Assembly (NCBI GenBank): GCA_951812805.1
Contig: CATOSZ010000014.1
Span: 85,367 to 149,366, forward strand
Source of the DNA: an uncultured Alphaproteobacteria bacterium
Lineage (GTDB): Bacteria; Pseudomonadota; Alphaproteobacteria; GCA-2731375
DNA length: 64,000 nucleotides
Reading direction: 5' to 3'
In this document: one piece after another, positions 44,923 to 53,837 of the stretch
Numbering within the stretch: position 1 is the stretch's first letter
How the letters are laid out: every line of letters starts with the position of its first letter
The notes under the pieces: model-generated
Seen by the model: only the letters and a program-made list of their open reading frames with translations
What the model was told of the DNA's origin: nothing
Database searches by the model: none
Position numbers and translations under genes: made by a program

Positions 44923-45588
44923 GTGAGCCTCGACGCCCTGCGAACCGATCTGGCCGAGCTGGGTTTGCTGGCGCTTGGCGCCTTTGCGCCGGTCGCGGCG
45001 GACGAGGTGCCGAACCTCGCCCCCGGCACCGCCCCTCGGAGCCTGGTTCTGGTCGGCAATGCCGGCGCCGACATGTGGCGCGCCTATAGCGCGCAGGCGG
45101 CCGGCCGGAGCCTGGACGACTGGTGCCGCGATGGCCTCGCCCCGCTCGCCGAAGCGCACGACGCGTTTCCCGTGTTTCCGTGGGAGCGGCCCTTCCGGCC
45201 TTTCCAGCGCTGGCTGCGCCGGGCCGGCCGCACCCACGCCTCCCCCATCGGCATCGACATCCATCCCGACTACGGGCTCTGGTGGGGCCTCAGGGGCGCG
45301 CTGGCCTTCGCGATGCCGCTCGACCTCGACCTGCCGGCGGCGGGCGACAATCCCTGCGAGACCTGCGCCGAGCGGCCCTGCCTGTCGGCCTGCCCGGTCG
45401 CTGCGTTCGGGCCCGACGGCTACGACGTCGCGGCCTGCGCGGCGCATCTCCATGCGCCGGCGGGGGCCGATTGCATGGCGCTGGCCTGCCGGGCGCGCCG
45501 CGCCTGTCCGATCGGCCGCGACTATACGCAGTCTCCCGACCAGGCCGCCTTTCACATGCGGGCATTCCGCGCCGCGCACGGGACGTGA
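44923..45588 (+). CDS. Iron-sulphur (4Fe-4S) ferredoxin-like protein
   Basis: The 221-residue protein starts at GTG 44923, 14 bases after the RHH-like gene. Its cysteine cluster CETCAERPCLSACPVAAF plus a later CMALACRARRACP can hold at least one [4Fe-4S] cluster. The N-terminal 130 residues contain GIDIHPDYGLWWGLRGALAF, a block resembling QueG/epoxyqueuosine-reductase-related Fe-S proteins. Its redox role and partner are unknown. It may be translated with the genes before and after it. Confidence 0.8.
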   Translation: MSLDALRTDLAELGLLALGAFAPVAADEVPNLAPGTAPRSLVLVGNAGADMWRAYSAQAAGRSLDDWCRDGLAPLAEAHDAFPVFPWERPFRPFQRWLRRAGRTHASPIGIDIHPDYGLWWGLRGALAFAMPLDLDLPAAGDNPCETCAERPCLSACPVAAFGPDGYDVAACAAHLHAPAGADCMALACRARRACPIGRDYTQSPDQAAFHMRAFRAAHGT

Positions 45589-45654
45589 CGGTCGTCTCTT
45601 TAACCGCCGGCCCGCGAGCCCTAGTATATGGCAGGCAGCGGGGAGAGACGGCGC

Positions 45655-46554
45655 GTGTTGGGCCATTCCGAGCAGGGCGAGACGGTGCAAGCGGCGCTTG
45701 GCGATCCGCTGGAGGACCTCTCCCGCGCGCGCGGTGAAAACCAGCAGTTGATGGCGACGATCCGGGCCCTGCGCAACGCCATGGAGAATATGAACCGGGA
45801 GCGTGAGCGCGGCGTCGAACTGGCAGTCGCTCAGGGTGCCGCCCGGCTGACGGAGCTGCAGGACACCGTCCTCGCGCTACGCCGCCGCTTGCACGACGGT
45901 GAGCTGGAGATCGAGCGGCGGCTCGAGGCGGCCCGGCGCGAGGCGGAGCGCGAACACCGCGACCTGGAGGGAACCATCGCCAGCCTGCGGGCGGACCTGG
46001 AAGCCGCGCGCCTGGACAAGGACGACAGCCTGGCCCGCCAGGCGGCCCGGGCGGAAGCGGACCGGGCGGAGCTGGAGGCGACGGTCGCGACCCTCAGGGC
46101 CGACGCGCAGACCCGGGGAATCGAGCATGACGAGGCGCTGGCCCAGGCGGCGCGCCTGGCCGCCGAGGAACGCGCGACGCTCGAGGCCATGGTCCTCGAT
46201 CTGCGCCGCGCCCTCGATTCCGAGCGTGAGGACAAGCAGGCCGCCCTCGAGGCAGCGCGAGGCCAGGCGGAACGGGATACGCAATCGCTACGCACGGAAA
46301 TTCTGGCGCTCCGCCAGGAGCTGGCCAACGGGGAGGCGACCCGCGCGCGCGCCGTTCGCGACGCCATGGTCGAGGCCGGGGTCGCGGAGCGTGAACTCAG
46401 AAGCACGATCGCGGCGCTGCGGGAATCGCTCGAAACGCGGGACGGCGAAACCGCGGCGGTCCGCGAGACCACCACGGCTGCCTTCGAGGAGGAGCGCCGG
46501 CATCTCCGCGAAACGATCACGGCCTTGCGCCGGCAATTGGAAGAACGGTCATGA
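45655..46554 (+). CDS. Long coiled-coil protein upstream of a cyclase
   Basis: The 299-residue protein is almost wholly alpha-helical coiled coil (Leu/Ala heptads with Glu and Arg, for example LEGTIASLRADLEAARLDKD repeats). Segments of the form LEATVATLRA, LEAMVLDLRRAL and LRSTIAALRESLE recur about every 30-40 residues. I place the start at GTG 45655 behind GGGGAGAGAC; ATG 45628 would add nine residues. There is no catalytic motif. Its stop codon overlaps the start of the GAF-GAF-PAS cyclase (ATGA), so the two are probably made in equal amounts and may interact. Confidence 0.75.
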   Translation: MLGHSEQGETVQAALGDPLEDLSRARGENQQLMATIRALRNAMENMNRERERGVELAVAQGAARLTELQDTVLALRRRLHDGELEIERRLEAARREAEREHRDLEGTIASLRADLEAARLDKDDSLARQAARAEADRAELEATVATLRADAQTRGIEHDEALAQAARLAAEERATLEAMVLDLRRALDSEREDKQAALEAARGQAERDTQSLRTEILALRQELANGEATRARAVRDAMVEAGVAERELRSTIAALRESLETRDGETAAVRETTTAAFEEERRHLRETITALRRQLEERS

Positions 46555-48848
46555 GTGATGTGCGGGACGAGGCATCGAACGACGGCGAGGAGAGCGCGCC
46601 GCGGCCCAGGGGCCGGCGGAATCGGGGGCGCAACGCGACGCTGCTGCTCTCCGTGTCGAACCGCCTGGCAACGATCACCAGCCTCGAGGAACAGCTCGAC
46701 GCCTTGATCGAGATCTCGGTCGAGGCGACGGACGCGGATCGCGCGACCCTGTTCCTGAATGACGCCGCGACGGGGGAACTCTATGCCCGGGTCGCCCGGG
46801 GCGGAGAATTGCGGGACCTCAGGATCCTCAACAGCACCGGTATCGCCGGCGCCGTCTTCACCTCGGGCAAGGGCATGATCATCGCCGACGCCTACGCCGA
46901 TTCCCGCTTCTCCAACACCGTCGACCAGGTCACCGGCTACCAGACGCGCAACATGGTCTCGGCGCCGATCCGCACGCTGCGCGGCGAGGTGTTGGGCGTC
47001 GTCCAGTGTCTGAACAAGCTCGAGGGCGATTTCGAGACGGCCGACCTCGAACTGCTGGAGGCGCTGGCGACCCAGGCCTCCGTCGTCCTGCACGGCAGCG
47101 TCATGGTCCGGCGCATGGAGGAATCCCGCCAGCAGGAGGCCCAATTCCTCAAGGTCGTCACCGATCTTTCGACAGAGATCCAGCTCGGGCCCCTGTTGCA
47201 GAAGATCATGGGCGCGATTACCGACATGCTGGACGCCGACCGGGCGACCCTGTTCCTGAACAACGCCAAGACCTCGGAACTCTATACCGAGATCGGCCTC
47301 GGCCTCGGCGCCTCCAAGATCAGCCTGCCGAACTCGGCCGGCATCGCCGGCACGGTGTTCTCCAGCGGCGAGACGATCAACATCCCCTACGCCTACGCCG
47401 ATCTCCGCTTCGATCCGAGCTTCGACACGCGGACCGGCTATTTCACCCGCTCCGTGCTCTGCGTGCCGGTGGTCAACAAGGAAGGCCGCCGCATCGGCGT
47501 GACCCAGGTCCTGAACAAGCGCGGTGGCCCCTTCACGGAAGAGGACGAGGCCCACCTCAAGGCCTTCACCGCCCAGATCGCCATCTGCCTGGAGAACGCG
47601 CAGCTGTTCGAAGACGTCCAGAGCATGAAGAACTACAACGAAACCATGCTGGAGAGCATGTCGAACGGTGTGCTGACCTTCGACGGCGAGGGCGTTGCCG
47701 TCACCTGCAACGCCGGCACCCAGCGCATCCTGCGCGCGCGGACCTCCGACATCGTCGGGCGCAGCGCGGCGGACCTGTTCACCGGCCAGAACGGATGGAT
47801 CCGCGAGCGGCTGGAAACCGCGATCCGGAGCAAGGGCTCGGAAGCGGTGATGGACGGCACGCTGGACGTGCGCGGGGAAAGCCGTTCCGTCAACCTCACC
47901 ATCACGCCGCTGCGACAGAGCGGGGACGAGGCCGGCGTGCTGTTGATGCTGGAAGACATCAGCGACGAGAAGCGCATGCAGTCGACCCTCTCGCGCTACA
48001 TGGGGCCGGCGGTCGCCGCCAAGCTGATGGAGCAGGGCCAGGAGGCGCTCGGCGGGCAGAGCGGCGAGGCGACGATCCTGTTCACCGACGTGCGCGACTT
48101 CACCACGCTGACCGAGGAGCTGGGCGCCCCCGGCACCGTCAGCCTGCTGAACGAGTACTTCACGATCATGGAGGATTGCGTCAACCGGGAAGGCGGCCTG
48201 GTCGACAAGTTCATCGGCGACGCCATCATGGCGGTGTTCGGCGCGCCGATGAGCCATGAGGACAACGAGGACCGCGCGGTCCGTGCCGCCATCTCGATGA
48301 TCAACGACCTCGCCGCCTACAACCGCCGCCGCGCGAGCGAGGGCAAGCGGGCGATCGAGATGGGCGTCGGCATCAACACGGACAGCGTCGTCTCGGGCAA
48401 TATCGGTTCGCCCCGCAAGATGGACTACACGGTGATCGGCGACGGGGTGAACCTGGCCTCGCGCCTGGAAGGTCTGTGCAAGCCCTACGGCGCCAAGATC
48501 CTGGTCAGCGGCCAGACGCTCGCCCGCCTGCGCGGGACCTACCGGACCCGGCCGATCGACTTCGTCGTGGTCAAGGGCAAGACGGAGCCAGCGGCCGTGC
48601 ACGAGGTGATGGACTTCCATGACGGTGAGAGTTTCCCGAACCTGGTCGAGGTGCTGGGCCATTTCCGCGACGGCCTCGGTTTCTACCGTGAACGCGACTG
48701 GGCCCGCGGGATCGCCTGCTTCGAACAGGCCCTGGCGCTCAATGGCGCCGACGCGGCGAGCCGGGTATATATCGAGCGCTGCCGCCACTTCGAGAGCGAT
48801 CCGCCGCCCGAGGAGTGGCGCGGCGAGTGGGTGATGACGTCGAAATAA
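46551..48848 (+). CDS. GAF-GAF-PAS class III adenylate/guanylate cyclase
   Basis: The 765-residue protein has two tandem GAF domains (about residues 45-195 and 210-365, each with ATLFLND or ATLFLNN and an NK...F...DE-type ending such as VLNKRGGPFTEEDEAH), a PAS-like domain (about 370-485) and a class III cyclase domain (about 500-690) with ILFTDVRDFTTL, KFIGDAIMAVFG and DGVNLASRLEG. A short TPR-like tail follows. This is the CyaB-type layout in which cyclic nucleotides or small ligands bound to GAF regulate the catalytic domain. It overlaps the coiled-coil gene and lies downstream of the ParA-like gene on the same strand. Confidence 0.93.
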   Translation: MSDVRDEASNDGEESAPRPRGRRNRGRNATLLLSVSNRLATITSLEEQLDALIEISVEATDADRATLFLNDAATGELYARVARGGELRDLRILNSTGIAGAVFTSGKGMIIADAYADSRFSNTVDQVTGYQTRNMVSAPIRTLRGEVLGVVQCLNKLEGDFETADLELLEALATQASVVLHGSVMVRRMEESRQQEAQFLKVVTDLSTEIQLGPLLQKIMGAITDMLDADRATLFLNNAKTSELYTEIGLGLGASKISLPNSAGIAGTVFSSGETINIPYAYADLRFDPSFDTRTGYFTRSVLCVPVVNKEGRRIGVTQVLNKRGGPFTEEDEAHLKAFTAQIAICLENAQLFEDVQSMKNYNETMLESMSNGVLTFDGEGVAVTCNAGTQRILRARTSDIVGRSAADLFTGQNGWIRERLETAIRSKGSEAVMDGTLDVRGESRSVNLTITPLRQSGDEAGVLLMLEDISDEKRMQSTLSRYMGPAVAAKLMEQGQEALGGQSGEATILFTDVRDFTTLTEELGAPGTVSLLNEYFTIMEDCVNREGGLVDKFIGDAIMAVFGAPMSHEDNEDRAVRAAISMINDLAAYNRRRASEGKRAIEMGVGINTDSVVSGNIGSPRKMDYTVIGDGVNLASRLEGLCKPYGAKILVSGQTLARLRGTYRTRPIDFVVVKGKTEPAAVHEVMDFHDGESFPNLVEVLGHFRDGLGFYRERDWARGIACFEQALALNGADAASRVYIERCRHFESDPPPEEWRGEWVMTSK

Positions 48849-48874
48849 CGCGCCCGGAGGAGGGGCCTGGAATC

Positions 48875-49681
48875 ATGAACGCCGTGCCGGAAAGTTTCAC
48901 GCTGCAGGCCTACAACACAGCGCTCGAGTCGGAGAACCGCATGCACGACGACGCGGTCGCCAAGGAGTATGGCTTCTCCGGCGGCCTGGTTCCCGGCGTC
49001 GACGTCTACGCCTATGCGACCGGCGCCGCCGTGCGCCACTTCGGCGCCGACTGGGTCCGCCATGGCTGGGGCAACACGCGACTGCTGAAGCCGGTCTACG
49101 ACGGGGACGAGGTGACGGTCGAGAGCCGGGCCGGCGAGGGCGGCGCCCTCGACATCGCCGTGGTCGCCCGCGGCGAGGTTTGCGCGACGCTCATCGCCCG
49201 TCTGTCCGATGCGGCACCCGCCGCCCCGGGGCTGGATGAATTCCCGCTCGGCGCGCCGGTCGACGAGCGCCCGCCCGCCGCGCCCGAGAGCCTGCCGGTC
49301 GGCGCCGTGCTGGCGCCGCATCGCGAATTCGCCGACCCCCGCGCCGCCTTTCTGGCACTCGACGACATGCGCGAGACGCTCGACGTATATGCCGAAGCCG
49401 GCTGGCAGCATCCGGGTCAGCTGCTGCGCCAGGGCAACTGGATCCTGAAAGCCAACGTCGTGCTCGGCCCCTGGATGCATGTCGAGAGCACGATCCAGAA
49501 CTACGAGCCCGCCCCGGTCGAAAGCGGGCTGGAGACGCGCGGCCGCGTGCTCGCCAATTTCGAGCGCAAAGGCCACAAGTTCGTCGAGGTCGATTGCCTG
49601 GTCCTCGGCGGACAGCACACGCCGCTGCTGCGCATCAACCACGTCGCGATCTACGATCCGCGCCGGGCCCGCGCGGCCTGA
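48875..49681 (+). CDS. MaoC-like hotdog-fold hydratase-family protein
   Basis: The 268-residue protein has a hotdog-type N-terminus (ENRMHDDAVAKEYGFSGGLV, GVDVYAYATGA) and LLKPVYDGDEVTVES, matching MaoC-domain (R)-enoyl-CoA hydratases or acyl-CoA thioesterase-like folds. Conserved catalytic DxxxH is not clearly present, so activity is uncertain. It follows the cyclase after 26 bases and precedes an LLM oxidoreductase gene, a pair seen in acyl-CoA or xenobiotic pathways. RBS AGGAGGGGCC is nearby. Confidence 0.75.
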   Translation: MNAVPESFTLQAYNTALESENRMHDDAVAKEYGFSGGLVPGVDVYAYATGAAVRHFGADWVRHGWGNTRLLKPVYDGDEVTVESRAGEGGALDIAVVARGEVCATLIARLSDAAPAAPGLDEFPLGAPVDERPPAAPESLPVGAVLAPHREFADPRAAFLALDDMRETLDVYAEAGWQHPGQLLRQGNWILKANVVLGPWMHVESTIQNYEPAPVESGLETRGRVLANFERKGHKFVEVDCLVLGGQHTPLLRINHVAIYDPRRARAA

Positions 49682-49718
49682 GCCGGCCCGACGACGAGAC
49701 AGCAAAAGGAGAGCCGCC

Positions 49719-50657
49719 ATGGGTGTCGCCATCGGCCTGGGTGTCGCGGAGTTTCCCTTTTCCGACGCCGCCGCCTACATGCGTTGGGTGCAGACCTGCG
49801 AGGCGGGCGGCATCGACAGCATCTGGCAGACCGACCGCCTGGTCTCGCACGCCCCCTTCCTGGAGGCGATGGCGACCATGGCCTGGCTCGGCGGTGCCAC
49901 CAAGCGCTTGAAGTTCGGCATGAACGTCGTCTCCGTCGGCCTGCGCGATCCGCTGCTGCTGGCCAAGCAATGCGCGACGGTCGACTACTTAAGCCAGGGC
50001 CGCCTGCTGCCGGCCTTCGGCATCGGCAACCGCCTGGCGCCCGACTGGAAGGCGACGGGGCGGGAGACGCGGCGGCGCGGCCGGCGCACGGACGAGGGGC
50101 TGGAGCTGATCAGCCGCCTGTGGGCCGAGGACGAGGTCACCTTCGAGGGCGAGTTCTACCAGTACGACCGCGCCTCGATCGCGCCGAAGCCGGTGCAGAA
50201 GCGGATCCCGCTCTGGATCGGCGGCTCCAGCGAGGCGGCGATCCGCCGCACCGCGCGCTACGGCACCGGCTGGCAGGGCGCGTTCGAGCCGCCGGCGGAA
50301 ATCGGCGAGGTGGTCGAGCGCATCAAGGCCGCCGTCGCCGAGGCCGGCCGCTCAATCGACGAGGACCATTACGGCGCCGCCTTCGCCTTCCGCTTCGGCG
50401 ATTGGAACGATCCCTCCAGCCGCCAGTACGCGGAGGCCTTCCAGTCCCGCTTCGCCCGCGACCCACGCCAGAACATGGTGATCGGCAGCGGCGACGAGAT
50501 CATCGAGCGCCTGGCGGCCTACAACAGGGCCGGCATCCACAAATTCATCCTCCGCCCCATCGGCACCGGCGACGACGAACTGATCGAACAGACCGAACGC
50601 CTGATCACCGAGGTCTGCCCCTGGCTGGACGTGGTGAACGGCAAGAAGGCGGCGTGA
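49719..50657 (+). CDS. LLM-class flavin-dependent oxidoreductase
   Basis: The 312-residue protein is a luciferase-like monooxygenase/F420-or-FMN oxidoreductase: MGVAIGLGVAEFPFSD, GIDSIWQTDRLVSHAP, LKFGMNVVSVGLRDPLLLAK, GRLLPAFGIGN and the KPVQKRIPLWIGG-SSEAA strand. AAAAGGAGAG precedes the ATG at 49719. Members act on alkanes, alkanesulfonates or other small molecules; the cofactor and substrate are undetermined. It is the last intact gene before the truncated sulfotransferase. Confidence 0.9.
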   Translation: MGVAIGLGVAEFPFSDAAAYMRWVQTCEAGGIDSIWQTDRLVSHAPFLEAMATMAWLGGATKRLKFGMNVVSVGLRDPLLLAKQCATVDYLSQGRLLPAFGIGNRLAPDWKATGRETRRRGRRTDEGLELISRLWAEDEVTFEGEFYQYDRASIAPKPVQKRIPLWIGGSSEAAIRRTARYGTGWQGAFEPPAEIGEVVERIKAAVAEAGRSIDEDHYGAAFAFRFGDWNDPSSRQYAEAFQSRFARDPRQNMVIGSGDEIIERLAAYNRAGIHKFILRPIGTGDDELIEQTERLITEVCPWLDVVNGKKAA

Positions 50658-50685
50658 GGGCGCGCGGGGGTCGACGATCACGCCG

Positions 50686-50863
50686 GTGACCGGCGGGCCG
50701 GCCCGGGCCTACGTCCTCTGCGCGACGCTGCGCTCGGGCAGTACGATGCTCTGCGATCTCCTGGCCGCGACGGGCGTGGCGGGACGGCCCGATTCCTACT
50801 ATCGCCGCCAGTCGATGGCCTGGTTCGCGGACGCTTGGAACGTGCCCGGTGACGCCTCTGCCC
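50686..50863 (+). pseudogene. Stf0-type sulfotransferase, 5' fragment cut by an IS
   Basis: The 59 codons from GTG 50686 read MTGGPARAYVLCATLRSGST and continue with MLCDLLAATGVAGRPDSYY, the N-terminal PAPS-binding region of Stf0 sulfotransferases. The frame stops within the first bases of the IS21-family element at 50864. The rest of the gene (about 190 residues) is missing from the right flank, where a prophage follows instead. Without the remainder it cannot be active. Confidence 0.85.
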
Positions 50864-50979
50864 TGTGAATCGGCATGCAAAACTGACCCACTTTGGTGGG
50901 TTATGAGCGGTAAGAATTGACCCACCTGGAACGCTAGCATCCGCACGGAACAGTGCGGAGGAAAGAGCAGGTGGTATTG

Positions 50980-52479
50980 ATGGAAAGCGTATTGAAGATC
51001 CGACGTTGGATATTACGGGAGGGTCGGAGTATCCGATCTGTATCTCGTCAGACTGGTTTGTCGCGGAACACGATTAAGAAGTATCTGAAGGACGGCGATC
51101 CACCGAGCTATCAGCGGCGCGTTTCACCCGTCCGGCGTAAGCTTAGCGATGGCTTCGCCAGCCGGCTTCGGGCGCTCTTTGAGCAGGACCTGGGGCGCCC
51201 GCGCCGTGAGCGCCGGACGGCCAAGAAGCTTTATGAGCAGCTTGTGTCGGAAGGCTATAGCGGATCCTACTCGACGGTTCAGAGGTTTGTCCGCGACCTG
51301 AAGCGTTCTGGCGCCGGATCGGGGGATGCGTTCATTCCGTTGCACTTTACGGCAGGTGACGCGCTCCAGTTTGACTGGAGCACGGAATACGCTGTCCTGG
51401 GCGGTGTCGAGCAGAAGGTAAAGGTTGCCCACTTCCGCCTATGTCATAGCCGCAAGCCCTTTGTTGTTGCCTATCCCAGCGAATCTCAGGAGATGGTGCT
51501 GGACGCCTTTGCACGGGCGATGTCTTTCTATGGCGGCGTACCGCGCCGGGTGATCATCGACAACCCCAAGACGATGGTAACCTATGTTTCGCGCTCTAAG
51601 GACCGTGTGTTCCATCCGCGCTTTCTGGCGTTGATGAACCACTATGTGATGGAACCGGTTGCTTGCACACCCGCGGCGGGGTGGGAGAAGGGTCAGATTG
51701 AGAACCAGGTTGGGTTCCTGCGGGGACAGCTGTTTGCGCCCAAGCCCGCCTTTGACGATCTGGATGCGCTGAACGGCTGGTTGCGTCTGCGCTGCGAGGA
51801 ATTGGCGAATCGCGCCCACCCCGAACAATCGGATCGCAAGATCTCGGACGTGTTCGCAGACGAGTGCGCCGAACTGCGTCCCCTGGGCCGGGCTTTTGAC
51901 GGCTATGTTGAGAAGGCCGCTCGTGTCCGCTCTACCTGTCTGGTCCAATATGCCACCAATCGCTATAGCGTCCCCTCCCGGTTCGCCGGGGAGCTTGTCT
52001 CTCTGCGCGCCTATGCGGACCGGATCGTGGTTGTGTCAGGGCAGAATGTGATTGCCGAGCACAAGCGCCGCTTTACCCGCAACGCCAGCTATTTCGAGCC
52101 CTGGCATTACCTGCCCCTACTCGACCGCAAGCCCGGCGCGCTGAGAGATGGCGCGCCCTTTGTGGGTTGGCAATTGCCTGAGGCGATGCACCGGGTCAGG
52201 GCGCATTACATGGCCGGCAAAGGCGGGGACCGGGAGTTTGTCGATCTGCTCCTGCTGGCCCAGGATCACGGGATCGAGGTGGTCGAGATAGCCTGTGAAC
52301 TGGCCGTGGAGCAGAACACGCTGCGCCTTCCGGCCATCATCAATCTGATCAACCAACTGGTGGAGCCGGTCATCGCGCCATGGGGCGAGAGCCACGCCTA
52401 TCCGCAACTGACCTTGCGGCCCGAAGCGGACTGCAAGCGCTATGAGACGCTGTGCGTTGCCGGGGAGGCCGTCGCATGA
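50980..52479 (+). CDS. istA: IstA-type transposase of IS21-family element 2
   Basis: The 499-residue transposase (from ATG 50980; the frame opens at a GTG nine codons earlier) has an N-terminal HTH (RSIRSVSRQTGLSRNTIKKY), the DDE core with aspartates in ALQFDWSTEY and RVIIDNPKT and the glutamate in GQIENQVGFLRGQL, and a C-terminal region with QYATNRYSVPSRFAG. It is only distantly similar to the istA at 29806-31359. Its TGA overlaps the ATG of istB. Confidence 0.95.
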   Translation: MESVLKIRRWILREGRSIRSVSRQTGLSRNTIKKYLKDGDPPSYQRRVSPVRRKLSDGFASRLRALFEQDLGRPRRERRTAKKLYEQLVSEGYSGSYSTVQRFVRDLKRSGAGSGDAFIPLHFTAGDALQFDWSTEYAVLGGVEQKVKVAHFRLCHSRKPFVVAYPSESQEMVLDAFARAMSFYGGVPRRVIIDNPKTMVTYVSRSKDRVFHPRFLALMNHYVMEPVACTPAAGWEKGQIENQVGFLRGQLFAPKPAFDDLDALNGWLRLRCEELANRAHPEQSDRKISDVFADECAELRPLGRAFDGYVEKAARVRSTCLVQYATNRYSVPSRFAGELVSLRAYADRIVVVSGQNVIAEHKRRFTRNASYFEPWHYLPLLDRKPGALRDGAPFVGWQLPEAMHRVRAHYMAGKGGDREFVDLLLLAQDHGIEVVEIACELAVEQNTLRLPAIINLINQLVEPVIAPWGESHAYPQLTLRPEADCKRYETLCVAGEAVA

Positions 52480-53207
52480 AAGCTTTGATAGACCAACTGA
52501 TCGCCCTGAGGCTGTATGGAATGGCGGCTTGCGCCGAAGCTTTGCTGGCCGCGCGCAAGCCGCCAAGTCTGACCACTGCGATAAAGCAACTGATCGACGC
52601 CGAGACTGTAGAGCGCCGGGTGCGCTCTATCCAGCACCAAATGCGGGCCTCGAAGTTCCCCCACCATAAGGACTTCGCCACTTTCGATTACGGCCTAGCC
52701 GCCGTCACCCAAGCGCAAATCGACCCCTTCTGCTCAGGGCAGTTCACCCAGGAGGCCCACAACCTCATTCTGGTGGGCGGAACCGGTACGGGCAAAACCC
52801 ACATCGCCATTGCTCTGGGGACGCTGTTGATCAATCAGGGAAAGAAGGTCCGTTTCTTCAACGCCGTCGATCTGATCAATGCGCTGATCAAGGAACAGGC
52901 CGAAGGCAACGCCGGCAAGATCATCCGGCAACTGACGGCCATGGATTGCGTCATCATCGACGAACTGGGCTATATCCCATTCCCCAAATCCGGCGGTGCG
53001 CTCTTGTTCCACCTGATCAGCAAACTCTATGAGAAGACCAGCGTCATCATCACCACCAATCTGGAGTTCGGGGAATGGGTCTCCGTCTTCGGAGATGCAA
53101 AAATGACAACCGCGTTGCTGGATCGTGTAACGCATCACTGCGCAATCATCGAAACAGGCAACATGTCTTACCGCTTCGCACAAAGCAAACAGCGACGACA
53201 AAAGTAG
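52476..53207 (+). CDS. istB: IstB-type AAA+ helper ATPase of IS21-family element 2
   Basis: The 243-residue ATPase has Walker A GGTGTGKTH and Walker B CVIIDELGYIPF, and the sensor region VIITTNLEFGEW. It is of the DnaC/IstB type and starts inside the istA stop codon (ATGA). The frame is intact. Confidence 0.95.
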   Translation: MKALIDQLIALRLYGMAACAEALLAARKPPSLTTAIKQLIDAETVERRVRSIQHQMRASKFPHHKDFATFDYGLAAVTQAQIDPFCSGQFTQEAHNLILVGGTGTGKTHIAIALGTLLINQGKKVRFFNAVDLINALIKEQAEGNAGKIIRQLTAMDCVIIDELGYIPFPKSGGALLFHLISKLYEKTSVIITTNLEFGEWVSVFGDAKMTTALLDRVTHHCAIIETGNMSYRFAQSKQRRQK

Positions 53208-53220
53208 CCGCCCTGTAAGC

Positions 53221-53269
53221 AAAGCCCCAGGCTGATCCGCTATATGGAGCCAATCAGCCTGGGGGCTTT
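53221..53269 (+). terminator. Strong inverted-repeat terminator after istB
   Basis: The arms AAAGCCCCAGGCTGAT and ATCAGCCTGGGGGCTTT pair over 16 bases with one extra G and a loop of about 16 bases. It ends in CTTTC and starts with AAAG, so it could terminate transcription in both directions. Confidence 0.8.
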
Positions 53270-53301
53270 CATCGCAAAGGCGGGCAAATCAAAACGGGTC
53301 C

Positions 53302-53598
53302 TGTACAGATTGTTCTGCAAAAGGGGTTTCGTAGCTGGGGCACAAGTCCGGGCCGATGGGGTGGATGAGCTGCCTCCGGCTGGTCCGGGCTCTCGCGATC
53401 GAAATCCATGAGGACTGGCTGGATGCCAACCGCTAGCTCAACATGATCCATCTCAAGGAGAGCAAAAGCGAACGCATCCAGAAAGCCGCCTGACGGCGGC
53501 TCGGCATGCCTGGCGCTCCGAGCAATCGAAATCTCCGCGCCAGGCATGCCGGTGGCCCTCATCGGCAGCCATGACAAACTTGCAGAACAGTCTGGACA
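53302..53598 (+). mobile_element. IS256-family relic, about 300 bp with matching ends
   Basis: The ends are TGTACAGATTGTTCTGCAA (53302-53320) and, on the opposite strand, TGTCCAGACTGTTCTGCAA, so the fragment has kept both inverted repeats. Between them 53365-53493 encodes the C-terminus of an IS256/mutator transposase (RALAIEIHEDWLDANR, stop codon, LNMIHLKESKSERIQKAA). The body of the transposase is gone. No target duplication was found. Confidence 0.7.
53365..53493 (+). pseudogene. IS256-family transposase C-terminal remnant
   Basis: The reading frame matches the end of mutator-type transposases (helical RALAIEIHEDW then a RYLNM-like motif). An in-frame TAG replaces the tyrosine codon of that motif (NR-stop-LN), and the first three quarters of the gene are absent. 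Confidence 0.75.
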
Positions 53599-53662
53599 CT
53601 ACTTCAAAAGCTCATTGCCACTTCAAGAACCCCACCTGATCCCCACGTTCCGCCGCCGGCCC

Positions 53663-53769
53663 GGTTGTCCCGGTGGGCCCACAGGCCCCTCCCACGCGGC
53701 TTCGCTCCGCGTAACGCAAAGCGCTACACGAAGCCGCGCGGGGCCCTCCCGTGGACTACCGGGACAACC
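53663..53769. repeat. Long nested inverted repeat (107 bp hairpin)
   Basis: Three arm pairs nest: GGTTGTCCCGGT/ACCGGGACAACC on the outside, GGCCCC/GGGGCC within, and GCGGCTTCG/CGAAGCCGC at the core. The spacing allows one nearly continuous stem with a small loop. It lies between the IS256 relic and the right IS21 end. It has no gene and its function is unknown. Confidence 0.75.
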
Positions 53770-53837
53770 TCCGTCGAAGCAAGGGGGGGGTCAATTTTGC
53801 ACGCCGATAGGGGGTCAGAATTAAATGCTGATTGACA

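Larger units (their letters stand above)
50864..53837 (+). mobile_element. IS21-family element 2 with internal relic, 3.0 kb
   Basis: The left end starts TGTGAATCGGCATGCAAAAC and the right end, read on the other strand, starts TGTCAATCAGCATTTAATTC. A further copy of GGTCA-type end sequence lies inside (TCAATTTTGCACGCCGATAG at 53791-53810). It carries intact istA and istB. Between istB and the right end are a terminator, an IS256-family relic and a long hairpin. I find no target duplication: the left flank ends ...CTCTGCCC and the right flank starts GCCAGATC. This suggests deletion or recombination after insertion. Confidence 0.8.

Noticed and set aside
53663..53769. Hairpin considered as an integron attC site
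   Set aside because: The outer arms do not fit the GTTRRRY/RYYYAAC core and no integrase or cassette is present.
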